A DNA stretch of 15,484 bases from Bacteroidota bacterium (lineage in GTDB: Bacteria > Bacteroidota > Bacteroidia > Flavobacteriales > Weeksellaceae). The number at the start of each line of letters is the position of its first letter. The stretch's first letter is position 1. The stretch spans positions 1-15,484 of the forward strand of contig JAFDZJ010000221.1 in the NCBI GenBank assembly GCA_018266965.1, in the 5' to 3' direction. Below are positions 8,262 to 14,797 of the stretch, piece by piece. Made by a program: the position numbers and the translations under genes. The notes below the pieces were generated by a model that was not told where the DNA came from, searched no databases, and worked only from the letters and a program-made list of their open reading frames with translations.

Positions 8262-8285
8262 ATAACCACTCACAAAGTAGGTTAT
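8262..8285. other. Weak bulged stem-loop in the convergent gap
   Basis: ATAACCACT (8262-8270) can pair with AGT and GGTTAT (8276-8285, one bulged A at 8279) around a CACAA loop, just after the DoxX gene stop. There is no T-tract, so it is at best a weak terminator or processing barrier between convergent genes. The rest of 8252-8409 shows nothing recognisable. Confidence 0.3.
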
Positions 8286-8409
8286 GATGTATATGTTTTC
8301 TATTTCTGGAATATTTTAGTTTAATAAATTATAAATAGTAATGAGAATTTCTTAAAAATATCCAATTTAACATAATATAAATTATAGGACATTTTAAGAG
8401 AACAATAAT

Positions 8410-9177
8410 CTACATGATAAAATCCTTAACCGTAAGATTAAAATCCTTGGGGTTTTCTGCCTGAACCCAGTGTCCAGCGTTGGATATGGTAATAATTTTG
8501 GCTAATGGGAATTGTTGTTTGATGAGAAATTCGTCTTGTGGCAATATATAATTGGATTTTTCTCCGCCAATAAAAAGCGTTTCTCCTTGGAACTTCCCAA
8601 ATTTTATCGGCGATGAAACAAAATCATTGTATTTTTCTGCCAAAGTTTTTAGGTTAAACCTCCACGACAAATTTTTGTCTTCGGTCCAATAAATGTTTTT
8701 TGCCAAAAACTGAACTACGGATTTCTCGTGTATATATTCGGAAAGTATCTTTTCGGCTTCTGGTCTGGATTTTACCACAGAAAAATCTACCGATTGCAAG
8801 GCTTTTATAATACCTTGATGATGCGGTGGATAAGCTTTTGGAGCCATATCTACTACAATGAGTTTTTCAACTTTTTCGGGATACGAAATAGCAAAAGTCA
8901 TCACTGTTTTTCCACCGAGAGAATGCCCCAAAAGATGGGCTTTTTCTATATTATAAAATTGCATATAGTCCAGAATATCTTGTGCCATCACTTCCAAATT
9001 CATCTCGTCGGAATGGAAAGATTTCCCATGATTTCTGAGGTCTATAAGGTGTGTTGGCATCAATTCGCCAAATTCTTTTCCGAAACTTCCCCAATTGTCG
9101 AGCATTCCGAAAAGTCCATGAAAAACAAGTAATGGTGTATTCTGTTTGTCTTCGCCGTATATTTTTGAGTGTAGCAT
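8410..9177 (-). CDS. Alpha/beta-fold hydrolase, YbfF esterase-like
   Basis: Cytoplasmic serine hydrolase resembling E. coli YbfF, which hydrolyses short acyl esters including acyl-CoA-type substrates in vitro; the physiological substrate is unknown. The oxyanion-hole motif VFHGLFG is at 18-24, followed by DNW. The conserved DLRNHGKS is at 46-53, the nucleophile elbow GHSLGG at 84-89 (S86), VVDMAP at 108-113 contains the likely acid D110, and NAGHWVQAENP (233 onward) supplies H236. The length of 255 matches YbfF. No signal peptide. The ATG lies directly upstream of LHSKIYG, the usual short lead-in. Its 54-bp upstream gap is largely filled by an 8-bp microsatellite and holds no recognisable -7 element. 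Expression may therefore come from readthrough of the nucleotidyltransferase gene, or from a promoter inside its 3' end. Confidence 0.9.
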   Translation of the reverse strand: MLHSKIYGEDKQNTPLLVFHGLFGMLDNWGSFGKEFGELMPTHLIDLRNHGKSFHSDEMNLEVMAQDILDYMQFYNIEKAHLLGHSLGGKTVMTFAISYPEKVEKLIVVDMAPKAYPPHHQGIIKALQSVDFSVVKSRPEAEKILSEYIHEKSVVQFLAKNIYWTEDKNLSWRFNLKTLAEKYNDFVSSPIKFGKFQGETLFIGGEKSNYILPQDEFLIKQQFPLAKIITISNAGHWVQAENPKDFNLTVKDFIM

Positions 9178-9187
9178 TTTTTTTAGT

Positions 9188-9227
9188 GATTGAGTAATTG
9201 GGTGATTGGGTGATTGGGTAGTTGAGT
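9188..9227. repeat. 8-bp tandem microsatellite, five units
   Basis: Five consecutive octamers read GATTGAGT, AATTGGGT, GATTGGGT, GATTGGGT, AGTTGAGT on the plus strand. They occupy most of the 54-bp gap between the stop of the nucleotidyltransferase gene and the start of the hydrolase gene, so in the mRNA they form the 5' leader of the hydrolase. The first copy ends up 11 bases upstream of the hydrolase ATG. Confidence 0.88.
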
Positions 9228-9231
9228 GTTA

Positions 9232-9849
9232 TTACAAAAGATTTAATTTTAAATATTCATTAATAATTTTTTGTTTGCATTTTTCCCAATCAAAATCGAA
9301 ATAAATTTGTGGTGCATTTTCTTTATCGGCATCATCAAAATATGTAATAGATTTTAGCATTCCAAACTCGGAATAATTGGTGTATTTTTCTCTATAAAAA
9401 TCTATCATTTCTGTTAACGAATATTTTTTTAATAAAAAGTACAAGTCAATAAAATCCTTTTTGCTTCCTCTCCCGGCAATAGCATTCAATTTCATTGCTG
9501 CAATATCTTTTGTTGAAGCTAATGGGATATTATCAATAACAATTTTTTTATCTATCCAAGGATAATTATAATTTACAAAATCTGTTTTGATACCATTAAT
9601 CGTTGTGATTAAAATATTTTTAGAAATTTTTAGTACTTCAACTCTACCAAAAGATTGTAGTTCTTCAACAAAAAGATTTTCATCAATTTCTACTTTTCCA
9701 AAAAAGTCTAAATCTATAGAATTTCTATGACCAATTTGGAGAGCTAATGATGTCCCTCCTACCAATATAAAATTGGAAAAAAAGTCATTCGAAACTATAT
9801 TTTTTAGGAGTTCCAAACATTCTGGACTGACTGACTGTGTTTGTAGCAT
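9232..9849 (-). CDS. AbiEii/AbiGii-type nucleotidyltransferase (putative toxin)
   Basis: Polymerase-beta-like nucleotidyltransferase of the AbiEii/AbiGii toxin family, whose studied members block growth by modifying RNA (for example tRNA) or protein targets and act in abortive phage defence. The fold signature is present: VGGTSLAL (30-37), then SIDLDFF with the metal-binding D46 and D48, and a third acidic residue at D90 (KTDFVNY). AAMKLNAIAGRGSKKDFIDLYFLL (from about 117) is the family's second signature, with K120, K131 and D132. At 205 residues it matches the short stand-alone form. The ATG lies 46 bp inside the upstream DUF6922 gene, in another frame; the lead-in MLQTQSVSPECLELL fits the family, so this start is preferred. 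It is translationally linked to the partner. Whether it is toxic here is inference. It contains the only GTYRAC site seen in the window. Confidence 0.85.
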   Translation of the reverse strand: MLQTQSVSPECLELLKNIVSNDFFSNFILVGGTSLALQIGHRNSIDLDFFGKVEIDENLFVEELQSFGRVEVLKISKNILITTINGIKTDFVNYNYPWIDKKIVIDNIPLASTKDIAAMKLNAIAGRGSKKDFIDLYFLLKKYSLTEMIDFYREKYTNYSEFGMLKSITYFDDADKENAPQIYFDFDWEKCKQKIINEYLKLNLL

Positions 9850-10109
9850 CTAAACTCTGTTTTCTCAATTTTAAAAATTACACTTAAAAATGAAAGTGTA
9901 ACAGGATCCAAACTCCTTATTTGTAGTGCAATATTTTTTATTTCTTCTATACCATAAAGTTTCTTCAGCAATTTCCAATCATCGATTTTCCCATATTCCA
10001 ATACTTTGAAAACAACTTGTTCTTTGTGTTCATAAATATTAAAAGTACTTAAATCTACATCCCAAAAGAGATGTTTAGAAAAATCATTTATTGTAAATTC
10101 AGGTTTCAT
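9804..10109 (-). CDS. DUF6922-like small protein, putative partner/antitoxin of the AbiEii-type gene
   Basis: A 101-residue soluble protein with the pattern SKHLFWDVD (11-19), then a helix around VVFKVLEYGKIDDWKLLKKLYG (32-53) and IRSLDPVTLSFLSVIF, ending in a FRCYKH tail. I recall this pattern from the Bacteroidota family DUF6922, which is regularly found just upstream of AbiEii-type nucleotidyltransferases; the family name is from memory and unverified. The DDWKLLKKLYG segment resembles a short helix-turn-helix core, which would suit an autoregulating antitoxin, but that is inference. It overlaps the nucleotidyltransferase by 46 bp. Its ATG is preceded by an exact TAnnTTTG element ending four bases upstream, so the pair probably has its own leaderless promoter, located in the 20-bp gap after pdxJ. 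Confidence 0.75.
   Translation of the reverse strand: MKPEFTINDFSKHLFWDVDLSTFNIYEHKEQVVFKVLEYGKIDDWKLLKKLYGIEEIKNIALQIRSLDPVTLSFLSVIFKIEKTEFRCYKHSQSVQNVWNS
9825..9836. repeat. Tetranucleotide repeat (GACT)x3 inside the gene overlap
   Basis: GACTGACTGACT, followed by a further G, lies within the 46-bp overlap. On the coding strand it reads as CAGT units at codons 5-8 of the nucleotidyltransferase. Slippage by one unit would shift that gene out of frame just after its start and alter only the last residues of the partner. Three copies are few for a phase-variable tract. Confidence 0.6.
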
Positions 10110-10113
10110 CTTT

Positions 10114-10121
10114 CAAAGGTA
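10114..10121 (-). promoter_or_regulatory. -7 element of the DUF6922/AbiEii-type pair, probably leaderless
   Basis: On the minus strand TACCTTTG matches TAnnTTTG and ends four bases before the ATG at 10109. A TTGG, three of four matches to TTTG, lies 19 bp upstream within the end of pdxJ. The geometry is the same as at the helicase gene. Confidence 0.55.
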
Positions 10122-10129
10122 AATATTTA

Positions 10130-10849
10130 TTACCACTTTGCCAATCGTTTCAAATAGCTTTGTATGGTGTTTTCTAATCCCATATATAGAGCCTCGGAAA
10201 TAAGGGCGTGTCCTATGGAAACCTCTAACAAATTGGGGATATTTTCTGCAAAATATTTCAGATTTTCCAAACTCAAATCGTGTCCGGCATTTACACCCAA
10301 ATTGTATTTAGCAGCTTCTTCTGCGGTTGCAATATAAGACTGTATTGCTTCTTCTTTATTGGTAGGATAATTTTTTGCGTAGGCTTCGGTATATAGTTCT
10401 ATCCTATCGGTTCCAGTTGCAGTAGCAAATTTTACCATTTCCGGATTTGGATCTAGGAAAATAGAAGTTCGGATACCTGCATTTTTAAATTCTGTAATCA
10501 CGGATTTTAAGAAATCCAAATGCTTCTCGCAATCCCAACCTGCATTAGAAGTTATAGCATCTTCGGCATCCGGAACTAGTGTAACTTGTTCGGGTTTCAC
10601 TTCCAAAACCATATCTATAAAAGGTCGGTGTGGATTTCCTTCTATATTAAATTCTGTTGTTACCAGCGGTTTCAGTTCATAGACATCTTTTCGGGTAATG
10701 TGTCTTTCGTCCGGTCTTGGATGGATAGTTATTCCTTCTGCTCCAAACTTTTGAGCATCAATTGCAATTTGGGTAACACTAGGGACATCTCCTCCCCTTG
10801 CATTTCTTAGCGTGGCTATTTTGTTAATATTTACAGATAGTTTTGTCAT
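10130..10849 (-). CDS. pdxJ: Pyridoxine 5'-phosphate synthase
   Basis: Condenses 3-amino-2-oxopropyl phosphate with 1-deoxyxylulose 5-phosphate to pyridoxine 5'-phosphate, the ring-closing step of the DXP-dependent vitamin B6 pathway. The TIM-barrel protein begins with LSVNINKIATLRNARGG (4-20), the usual Bacteroidota form of the family's N-terminal motif. It carries HPRPDERH (43-50), EFNIEGN (66-72), NAGHDL (187-192) and the phosphate-binding SIGHALI (211-217). The catalytic residues of E. coli PdxJ (H45, E72, H193) correspond to H43, E70 and H190. At 239 residues it is full length (E. coli 243). The start is fixed by the first barrel strand. The upstream region is filled by a 7-bp microsatellite, and no exact TAnnTTTG was seen there; TAGGATTTG near 10960 on this strand is one base too long. 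The DUF6922 gene follows after 20 bp but seems to have its own promoter. Confidence 0.97.
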   Translation of the reverse strand: MTKLSVNINKIATLRNARGGDVPSVTQIAIDAQKFGAEGITIHPRPDERHITRKDVYELKPLVTTEFNIEGNPHRPFIDMVLEVKPEQVTLVPDAEDAITSNAGWDCEKHLDFLKSVITEFKNAGIRTSIFLDPNPEMVKFATATGTDRIELYTEAYAKNYPTNKEEAIQSYIATAEEAAKYNLGVNAGHDLSLENLKYFAENIPNLLEVSIGHALISEALYMGLENTIQSYLKRLAKW

Positions 10850-10859
10850 ATTTTTTATT

Positions 10860-10908
10860 AGAGGTTAGAGGTTAGAAACTAGAGGTTAGAAACTAGAAAC
10901 TAGAGATT
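10860..10908. repeat. 7-bp tandem microsatellite, seven units
   Basis: Seven consecutive heptamers on the plus strand read AGAGGTT, AGAGGTT, AGAAACT, AGAGGTT, AGAAACT, AGAAACT, AGAGATT, consensus AGARRYT. Looser copies (AGATT, AGACT, AGAGGTT) continue to about 10950. The tract sits in the 153-bp gap between the endonuclease stop and the pdxJ start, ending 11 bases from the pdxJ ATG, so it lies in the pdxJ leader or promoter region. Confidence 0.88.
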
Positions 10909-11002
10909 AGATAGATTATTTTTTTCATTAGACTAGATTAGAGGTTGGAAGTTTAAAATAAAAATCAAATCCTATTCTGCATATTAATATATACATTCAT
11001 TT

Positions 11003-11770
11003 TCAATTAAAGTATTTTTCAAAAGGTTTTGCATATTTTTCAATCATATACTCCGATCGTCTGTAAACTTGTGTTACAAAGTGTTTTATGTAAGTTTTTG
11101 CCCAGTCTTCAATCGTTCCTTCAAAATCTTGGTCTAAATTACAAACATGAAATTGGATTTGCATGGCTGCAGCCCAGTTGATATATAAATTTTCAGGAAT
11201 TGATTTGAATAAATTTATATAATATGCATCTTTACAAACTAATTTTTCTTCTTCTAAAAGCCAATCTACTTCAAAATAATTGATTGAAAGACTATCAAAC
11301 TCTTTATTGTCCAACATTATAGCACAAAGTTGTGCCAACTTGAAGGCTGAAATAATATTGGGAGCTTGTGCTGTTTTGGATAAGTTTCTTGTTTTGATGT
11401 CTATCACTTCATAAAAATTATCTTTAACAACAAGAATATCAGCAGTGTCATCTTGTTTTTCATCAAATGGGTTTTCCAAAGACCATTTTTTCGTTGCTTC
11501 TTTTCCTCTACTTAACAAAAACAAAATACTAGGAGAATTAAACAATGCTTGTCGAGCTTCAACTCCTATTGTTTCAGCATTTTTACTGTACAAATCGTTT
11601 AAATATTCATATTGTCTAAATGTATTATTTGGCAATTGTTTTTTTATTTCAGTATAAACGAGTTTATCAAAAGGCTCTCCTGCTGAATGACCGGATAAAG
11701 TTCCGGATAAAGGTTTTGGTACAAATGTACCTTTTATGTTTTTAATTAATTCGGAATAATTAACATTCAT
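11003..11770 (-). CDS. HincII-family type II restriction endonuclease (predicted GTYRAC)
   Basis: Orthodox type II endonuclease closely resembling HincII/HindII of Haemophilus along its whole length (from memory of that sequence). Shared stretches include LSGTLSGHxAGEPFxKLVY (21-39), QYEYLNDL (53-60), the LFNSPxxLFLLSRGK region (76-90), QAPNIISA (135-142) and NWAAAMQIQFHV. The catalytic PD-(D/E)xK residues of HincII (D114, D127, K129) fall at D111, D124 and K126. The glutamine that intercalates into the DNA (Q138) is Q135 and N141 is N138, all with the same -3 offset. The length is 255 against 258 in HincII. The predicted cut is therefore blunt, within GTYRAC. Its ATG overlaps the methyltransferase TGA (ATGA), so it should be translated by coupling after its protective partner. 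No controller gene was found. No key residue is missing, so it looks functional. Confidence 0.94.
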   Translation of the reverse strand: MNVNYSELIKNIKGTFVPKPLSGTLSGHSAGEPFDKLVYTEIKKQLPNNTFRQYEYLNDLYSKNAETIGVEARQALFNSPSILFLLSRGKEATKKWSLENPFDEKQDDTADILVVKDNFYEVIDIKTRNLSKTAQAPNIISAFKLAQLCAIMLDNKEFDSLSINYFEVDWLLEEEKLVCKDAYYINLFKSIPENLYINWAAAMQIQFHVCNLDQDFEGTIEDWAKTYIKHFVTQVYRRSEYMIEKYAKPFEKYFN

Positions 11771-13368
11771 TGTTTGATACTAAATAATTGATTAAGTAAT
11801 TGATTTATAGAATTAACCAAATTTTCATCTTGGTTTTTTATATAATTTTTGGTAAGTTCAGAAATTGTATTGTGCAATTCCACTTCTTTTTCATTTGTCC
11901 AATCAATCGCCCTAAAAGGAATACTTGAAATTGGCTTTTCAGAAAATTCTACTATGTTTCCTTTTACAATTCCATTACATTTTAACCAATCAAAAATTAT
12001 TGGATTATTCAGGTATGCTAAAATATATTCTATACTTTCTTTTGTATTTGGCTTTCTAAATATTGCAGTTACATCTTGTGTTGGGAAAACTTCTTTATCA
12101 ACCAAAGCAAAACGGAAGTAGTCTTTGTTGGAAATTCTTTCTTTACAAGGTACAAAAATTCGTTTCTCTTCTTTATTAAATAAATTAAAATTTCTCAAAA
12201 AAACCCATTCCCAATAATTGATTTTCCTATTGTATTGGTATCTTTTGTCTAAATTCGTTTTGTATTTTTGAAAATGATTATAAAAATTAGGATAAATTTC
12301 CTTAAACGAATCTTCTTCTAAATCTTCATTTATAAAAATGTATTTTGTTAGATTACTTATTACAAATGGTTTTAAATCTTTTGCTTTTACAACATTAATA
12401 GTTGCTGACAACTCGTTTTCATTCAATACCTCTCCATTTACTTGAAATGCTTTGTCTAACCCACTTACCAAACCATTTCCAATATCACAAAAATCCCCTA
12501 TGGTATGATATTCTTGTTTGTTATCATCAAATAAATTGAGTAGAGTATTTTGATTTTTCTTGAAACAATCTTTTTCTAAAATTTGTAATTCTTCTCGTAC
12601 TTTGTCTGATTGCAAAATCCATCTTTCATTAAGTTCAAACTGAGAAACACTTAAATATTCAGCATCTTTAAAAGGAATTTCATTTTTAAGGTTGTATAAT
12701 GTTTCAGTTGTAAGCTTTTGGTTGGCATAAAATTTAGAAACTTTTATTTTGTCTTTCTTTTTTTTACTTTTTACAAACTTAAATATTACAATAGATACTG
12801 TTACTTTTTCAAAAATTGGTGTTTCATTGAAATGATAAATTTCTTCAAAATAACCATTTTGGACCATATAATTCCTCAATGAAATAGAATGAGTTGTGTT
12901 CATCCAATATTCAGGACAAATAAAAATAAGTTGTCCATTCTCATTTAATAATTCAATAGATTTGAGAATGAAAATATAGAGATAGTCGCATAGCGAATTA
13001 AAATATTTATTCCAAATTGCGTTTTTGGAGAGTTCCTGCTTTAGTTCGTCTTCAAGATTTTTCCAACGAATATAAGGGGGATTTCCAATAATCAAATCAA
13101 ATTTATCTTCAATTTTGGCAGAAACAAAACTTTCATATTTTACACAATCAAATTCTTGTGCCAATTCTTGATCTATTTCATAAGCTGTTAGATTATTAAA
13201 ACCTTTTTGTTTTAATAATTCTAAGAAAATACCTTCACCACAAGAAGGTTCTAATATGTTTGAATTTTTGGAAATAGTAGCCAAATCAATCATAAAGTCA
13301 GCTACTACTTTTGGGGTAAAGTATTGTCCGAATTTATTTTTTGTATTTTGTTTTACTATCAATTCCAT
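11767..13368 (-). CDS. HincII-type N6-adenine DNA methyltransferase (gamma class)
   Basis: Modification enzyme predicted to methylate the adenine of GTYRAC and protect the host from the neighbouring endonuclease. Motif order is that of the TaqI-like gamma class: motif X KFGQYFTP (12-19), AdoMet-binding motif I LEPSCGEGIF (39-48), motif II acid E64 in TAYEID, and catalytic motif IV NPPY (96-99). After about residue 200 a long C-terminal target-recognition region follows without further family motifs, including the WEWVFLRNFNLF stretch. At 533 residues it is somewhat longer than the M.HincII I remember (about 500). It is the first gene of the operon and overlaps the endonuclease by four bases. 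Its DNA looks AT-richer than the housekeeping genes (three counted 60-base rows gave 18-28% G+C), which suggests horizontal acquisition. Specificity is inferred from the partner, not read from the TRD. Confidence 0.92.
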   Translation of the reverse strand: MELIVKQNTKNKFGQYFTPKVVADFMIDLATISKNSNILEPSCGEGIFLELLKQKGFNNLTAYEIDQELAQEFDCVKYESFVSAKIEDKFDLIIGNPPYIRWKNLEDELKQELSKNAIWNKYFNSLCDYLYIFILKSIELLNENGQLIFICPEYWMNTTHSISLRNYMVQNGYFEEIYHFNETPIFEKVTVSIVIFKFVKSKKKKDKIKVSKFYANQKLTTETLYNLKNEIPFKDAEYLSVSQFELNERWILQSDKVREELQILEKDCFKKNQNTLLNLFDDNKQEYHTIGDFCDIGNGLVSGLDKAFQVNGEVLNENELSATINVVKAKDLKPFVISNLTKYIFINEDLEEDSFKEIYPNFYNHFQKYKTNLDKRYQYNRKINYWEWVFLRNFNLFNKEEKRIFVPCKERISNKDYFRFALVDKEVFPTQDVTAIFRKPNTKESIEYILAYLNNPIIFDWLKCNGIVKGNIVEFSEKPISSIPFRAIDWTNEKEVELHNTISELTKNYIKNQDENLVNSINQLLNQLFSIKQ

Positions 13369-13369
13369 T

Positions 13370-13379
13370 CAAATATTTG
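13370..13379. promoter_or_regulatory. Palindrome CAAATATTTG abutting the methyltransferase start
   Basis: A perfect 10-bp palindrome lies one base upstream of the methyltransferase ATG, next to the TAnnTTTG-like element. It could be an operator for autoregulation, but in DNA this AT-rich a 10-bp A/T palindrome may be chance. Confidence 0.25.
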
Positions 13380-13385
13380 TTTTGT

Positions 13386-13393
13386 CAAATTTA
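13386..13393 (-). promoter_or_regulatory. Putative -7 element of the restriction-modification operon
   Basis: On the minus strand TAAATTTG matches TAnnTTTG and ends 17 bases upstream of the methyltransferase ATG. No TTTG is found at the standard -33 distance. It overlaps a second CAAAT run. Support is modest. Confidence 0.35.
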
Positions 13394-13521
13394 CAAATCT
13401 TAACCTTATTATCACTATTCATTTTATTATCTCCAGCCTAATTGATGAAAAAAATCAAACAAATAATAGAAAAATAATCTAATTCCAATCAAAATTAAAA
13501 ATCAGATATTAATTATTGTGT

Positions 13522-14784
13522 TTAAATTTTATTCACTTGCATAATTTCCAAATCAAACTCTTGAGCAGCGGTGAGGATATGATCGAAAATATCGGCTTGT
13601 ATTTTTTCATAATCTACCAATTCTGCTTTGTTGGCAAAACAATAGATTTCCAAAGGCAAACCTTGTGGAGTAATCTCCAATTGCCTTACCATAACTATAT
13701 CTTCTTCATCTACTCTTGGATTGGTTTTCAGATAATTGTAAACATAATTTCGGAACAATCCAATATTGGTTAATTGTTGTCCATTGATAATCCTACCAGC
13801 GTTGGAAATATTTTTTTTAGAATCTTCAATTTCTTTTAGTTTTCTTTCCAAATATTCGGAAATAAGATTGACATCTTTTATTTTTTTTGCAAAAGCATCA
13901 TCTACAAATTTGAAAGATTTTATATTGAAATAGATAGACCTTTTTATTCTCCTGCTACTTCCATCGTACATTATTTGGTGATTTCTAATTTCTGTAGAAA
14001 GCAAATCGTAAGTAGGAATGGTAGAAATTGTTTTGTCGAAATTTTGTATTTTGGTAGTCAAAAGACTTATATCTTGTACATTTCCTTCAATATTATATTT
14101 AGGAATACCAATCCAATCCCCTACTTTCAAATTTTTGGAGGTAGAAACATGGATACCGGTTACAATCCCCAAAATAGTATCTCGAAACACCAAAACTATT
14201 ATCGCTGTCATGGCTGTTAGACTTCCTAGTATTGTACTCGGACTAATTCCAAATATTGTTGTGATAATAAGAAATACAAATATAATTGCTTCTATAATTT
14301 TCAGAGATTGGGTGATGGCTCTATGACCTGTAATTTTGTAATAATCCTCTTTTAGGATAAAATATTTTTCGATGGATTTCAGTATTCTTTTATACAAAAT
14401 CCAACCTGCAATAATCATTAATACATAAAACAATCTTTCTAAAAATACATAGCTTTTGGGATGCCTATAAAAAATGGTTTCTATCAACTGTTTGGTAATG
14501 AATAATGCAGTGAAGTTAGCAATAGAATTGATCACTTTACTTTGGTATAAAGCTAATACAATCGGGTCTTTTTCATATTTTCTAGAAAACAACAGGTGTG
14601 CACCTCGAAGAGTGATTTTCAATAAAAAATTAAAAATGATAAGGATACCAAAGAGCAAAATAAATTTTAAAGCAATCTGGAACAACAAAACAAAATTGTC
14701 CGATGCTACATCTTTTACAAAATAATGTAGCATATCACTTAATGTTTTGAAAAAACCCTTTGTATTGTTCAATTCATCGTTCAT
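13522..14784 (-). CDS. mscM: MscS-family mechanosensitive channel, YbdG/MscM type
   Basis: Inner-membrane MscS-superfamily protein most like E. coli YbdG, a miniconductance channel component that responds to mild hypo-osmotic stress. Counting from the ATG used here (420 residues), hydrophobic segments lie at about 31-55, 80-98, 116-133, 162-178 and 186-211. The last is the pore-lining helix (SLTAMTAIIVLVFRDTILG). The cytoplasmic beta domain follows with KVGDWIGIPKYNIEG, and the C-terminal domain has TNIGLFRNYVYNYL and PLEIYCFA plus a QADIFDHI motif, all close to YbdG. The length also matches (415 in E. coli). I chose ATG at 14784 over the in-frame GTG at 14790 because a TAnnTTTG element begins right there and ATG is the norm. 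No terminator is evident before the methyltransferase gene 153 bp downstream. Confidence 0.92.
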   Translation of the reverse strand: MNDELNNTKGFFKTLSDMLHYFVKDVASDNFVLLFQIALKFILLFGILIIFNFLLKITLRGAHLLFSRKYEKDPIVLALYQSKVINSIANFTALFITKQLIETIFYRHPKSYVFLERLFYVLMIIAGWILYKRILKSIEKYFILKEDYYKITGHRAITQSLKIIEAIIFVFLIITTIFGISPSTILGSLTAMTAIIVLVFRDTILGIVTGIHVSTSKNLKVGDWIGIPKYNIEGNVQDISLLTTKIQNFDKTISTIPTYDLLSTEIRNHQIMYDGSSRRIKRSIYFNIKSFKFVDDAFAKKIKDVNLISEYLERKLKEIEDSKKNISNAGRIINGQQLTNIGLFRNYVYNYLKTNPRVDEEDIVMVRQLEITPQGLPLEIYCFANKAELVDYEKIQADIFDHILTAAQEFDLEIMQVNKI

Positions 14785-14789
14785 AAGCA

Positions 14790-14797
14790 CAAAAATA
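14790..14797 (-). promoter_or_regulatory. -7 element of the mscM-like gene, probably leaderless
   Basis: On the minus strand TATTTTTG matches TAnnTTTG and ends five bases before the ATG at 14784. No -33 TTTG was found. The spacing repeats the arrangement at the helicase and DUF6922 genes. Confidence 0.5.

Noticed and set aside
9188..9227. G-quadruplex in the hydrolase leader
   Set aside because: The fourth G-run is GAG, and the mRNA would carry the C-rich strand, so an RNA quadruplex is not possible.
9188..10908. Short repeats as a CRISPR array or telomere-like element
   Set aside because: Units of 7 and 8 bp are contiguous with no spacers and no cas genes are nearby; the G-rich octamer has only three GGG runs and lies inside an ordinary chromosomal context.
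13369..13521. Small controller (C) protein gene upstream of the methyltransferase
   Set aside because: The 153-bp gap has no credible helix-turn-helix open frame on either strand.
14785..14790. GTG start for the mscM-like channel
   Set aside because: An ATG two codons later sits at the right distance from the TAnnTTTG element, which itself overlaps the GTG.
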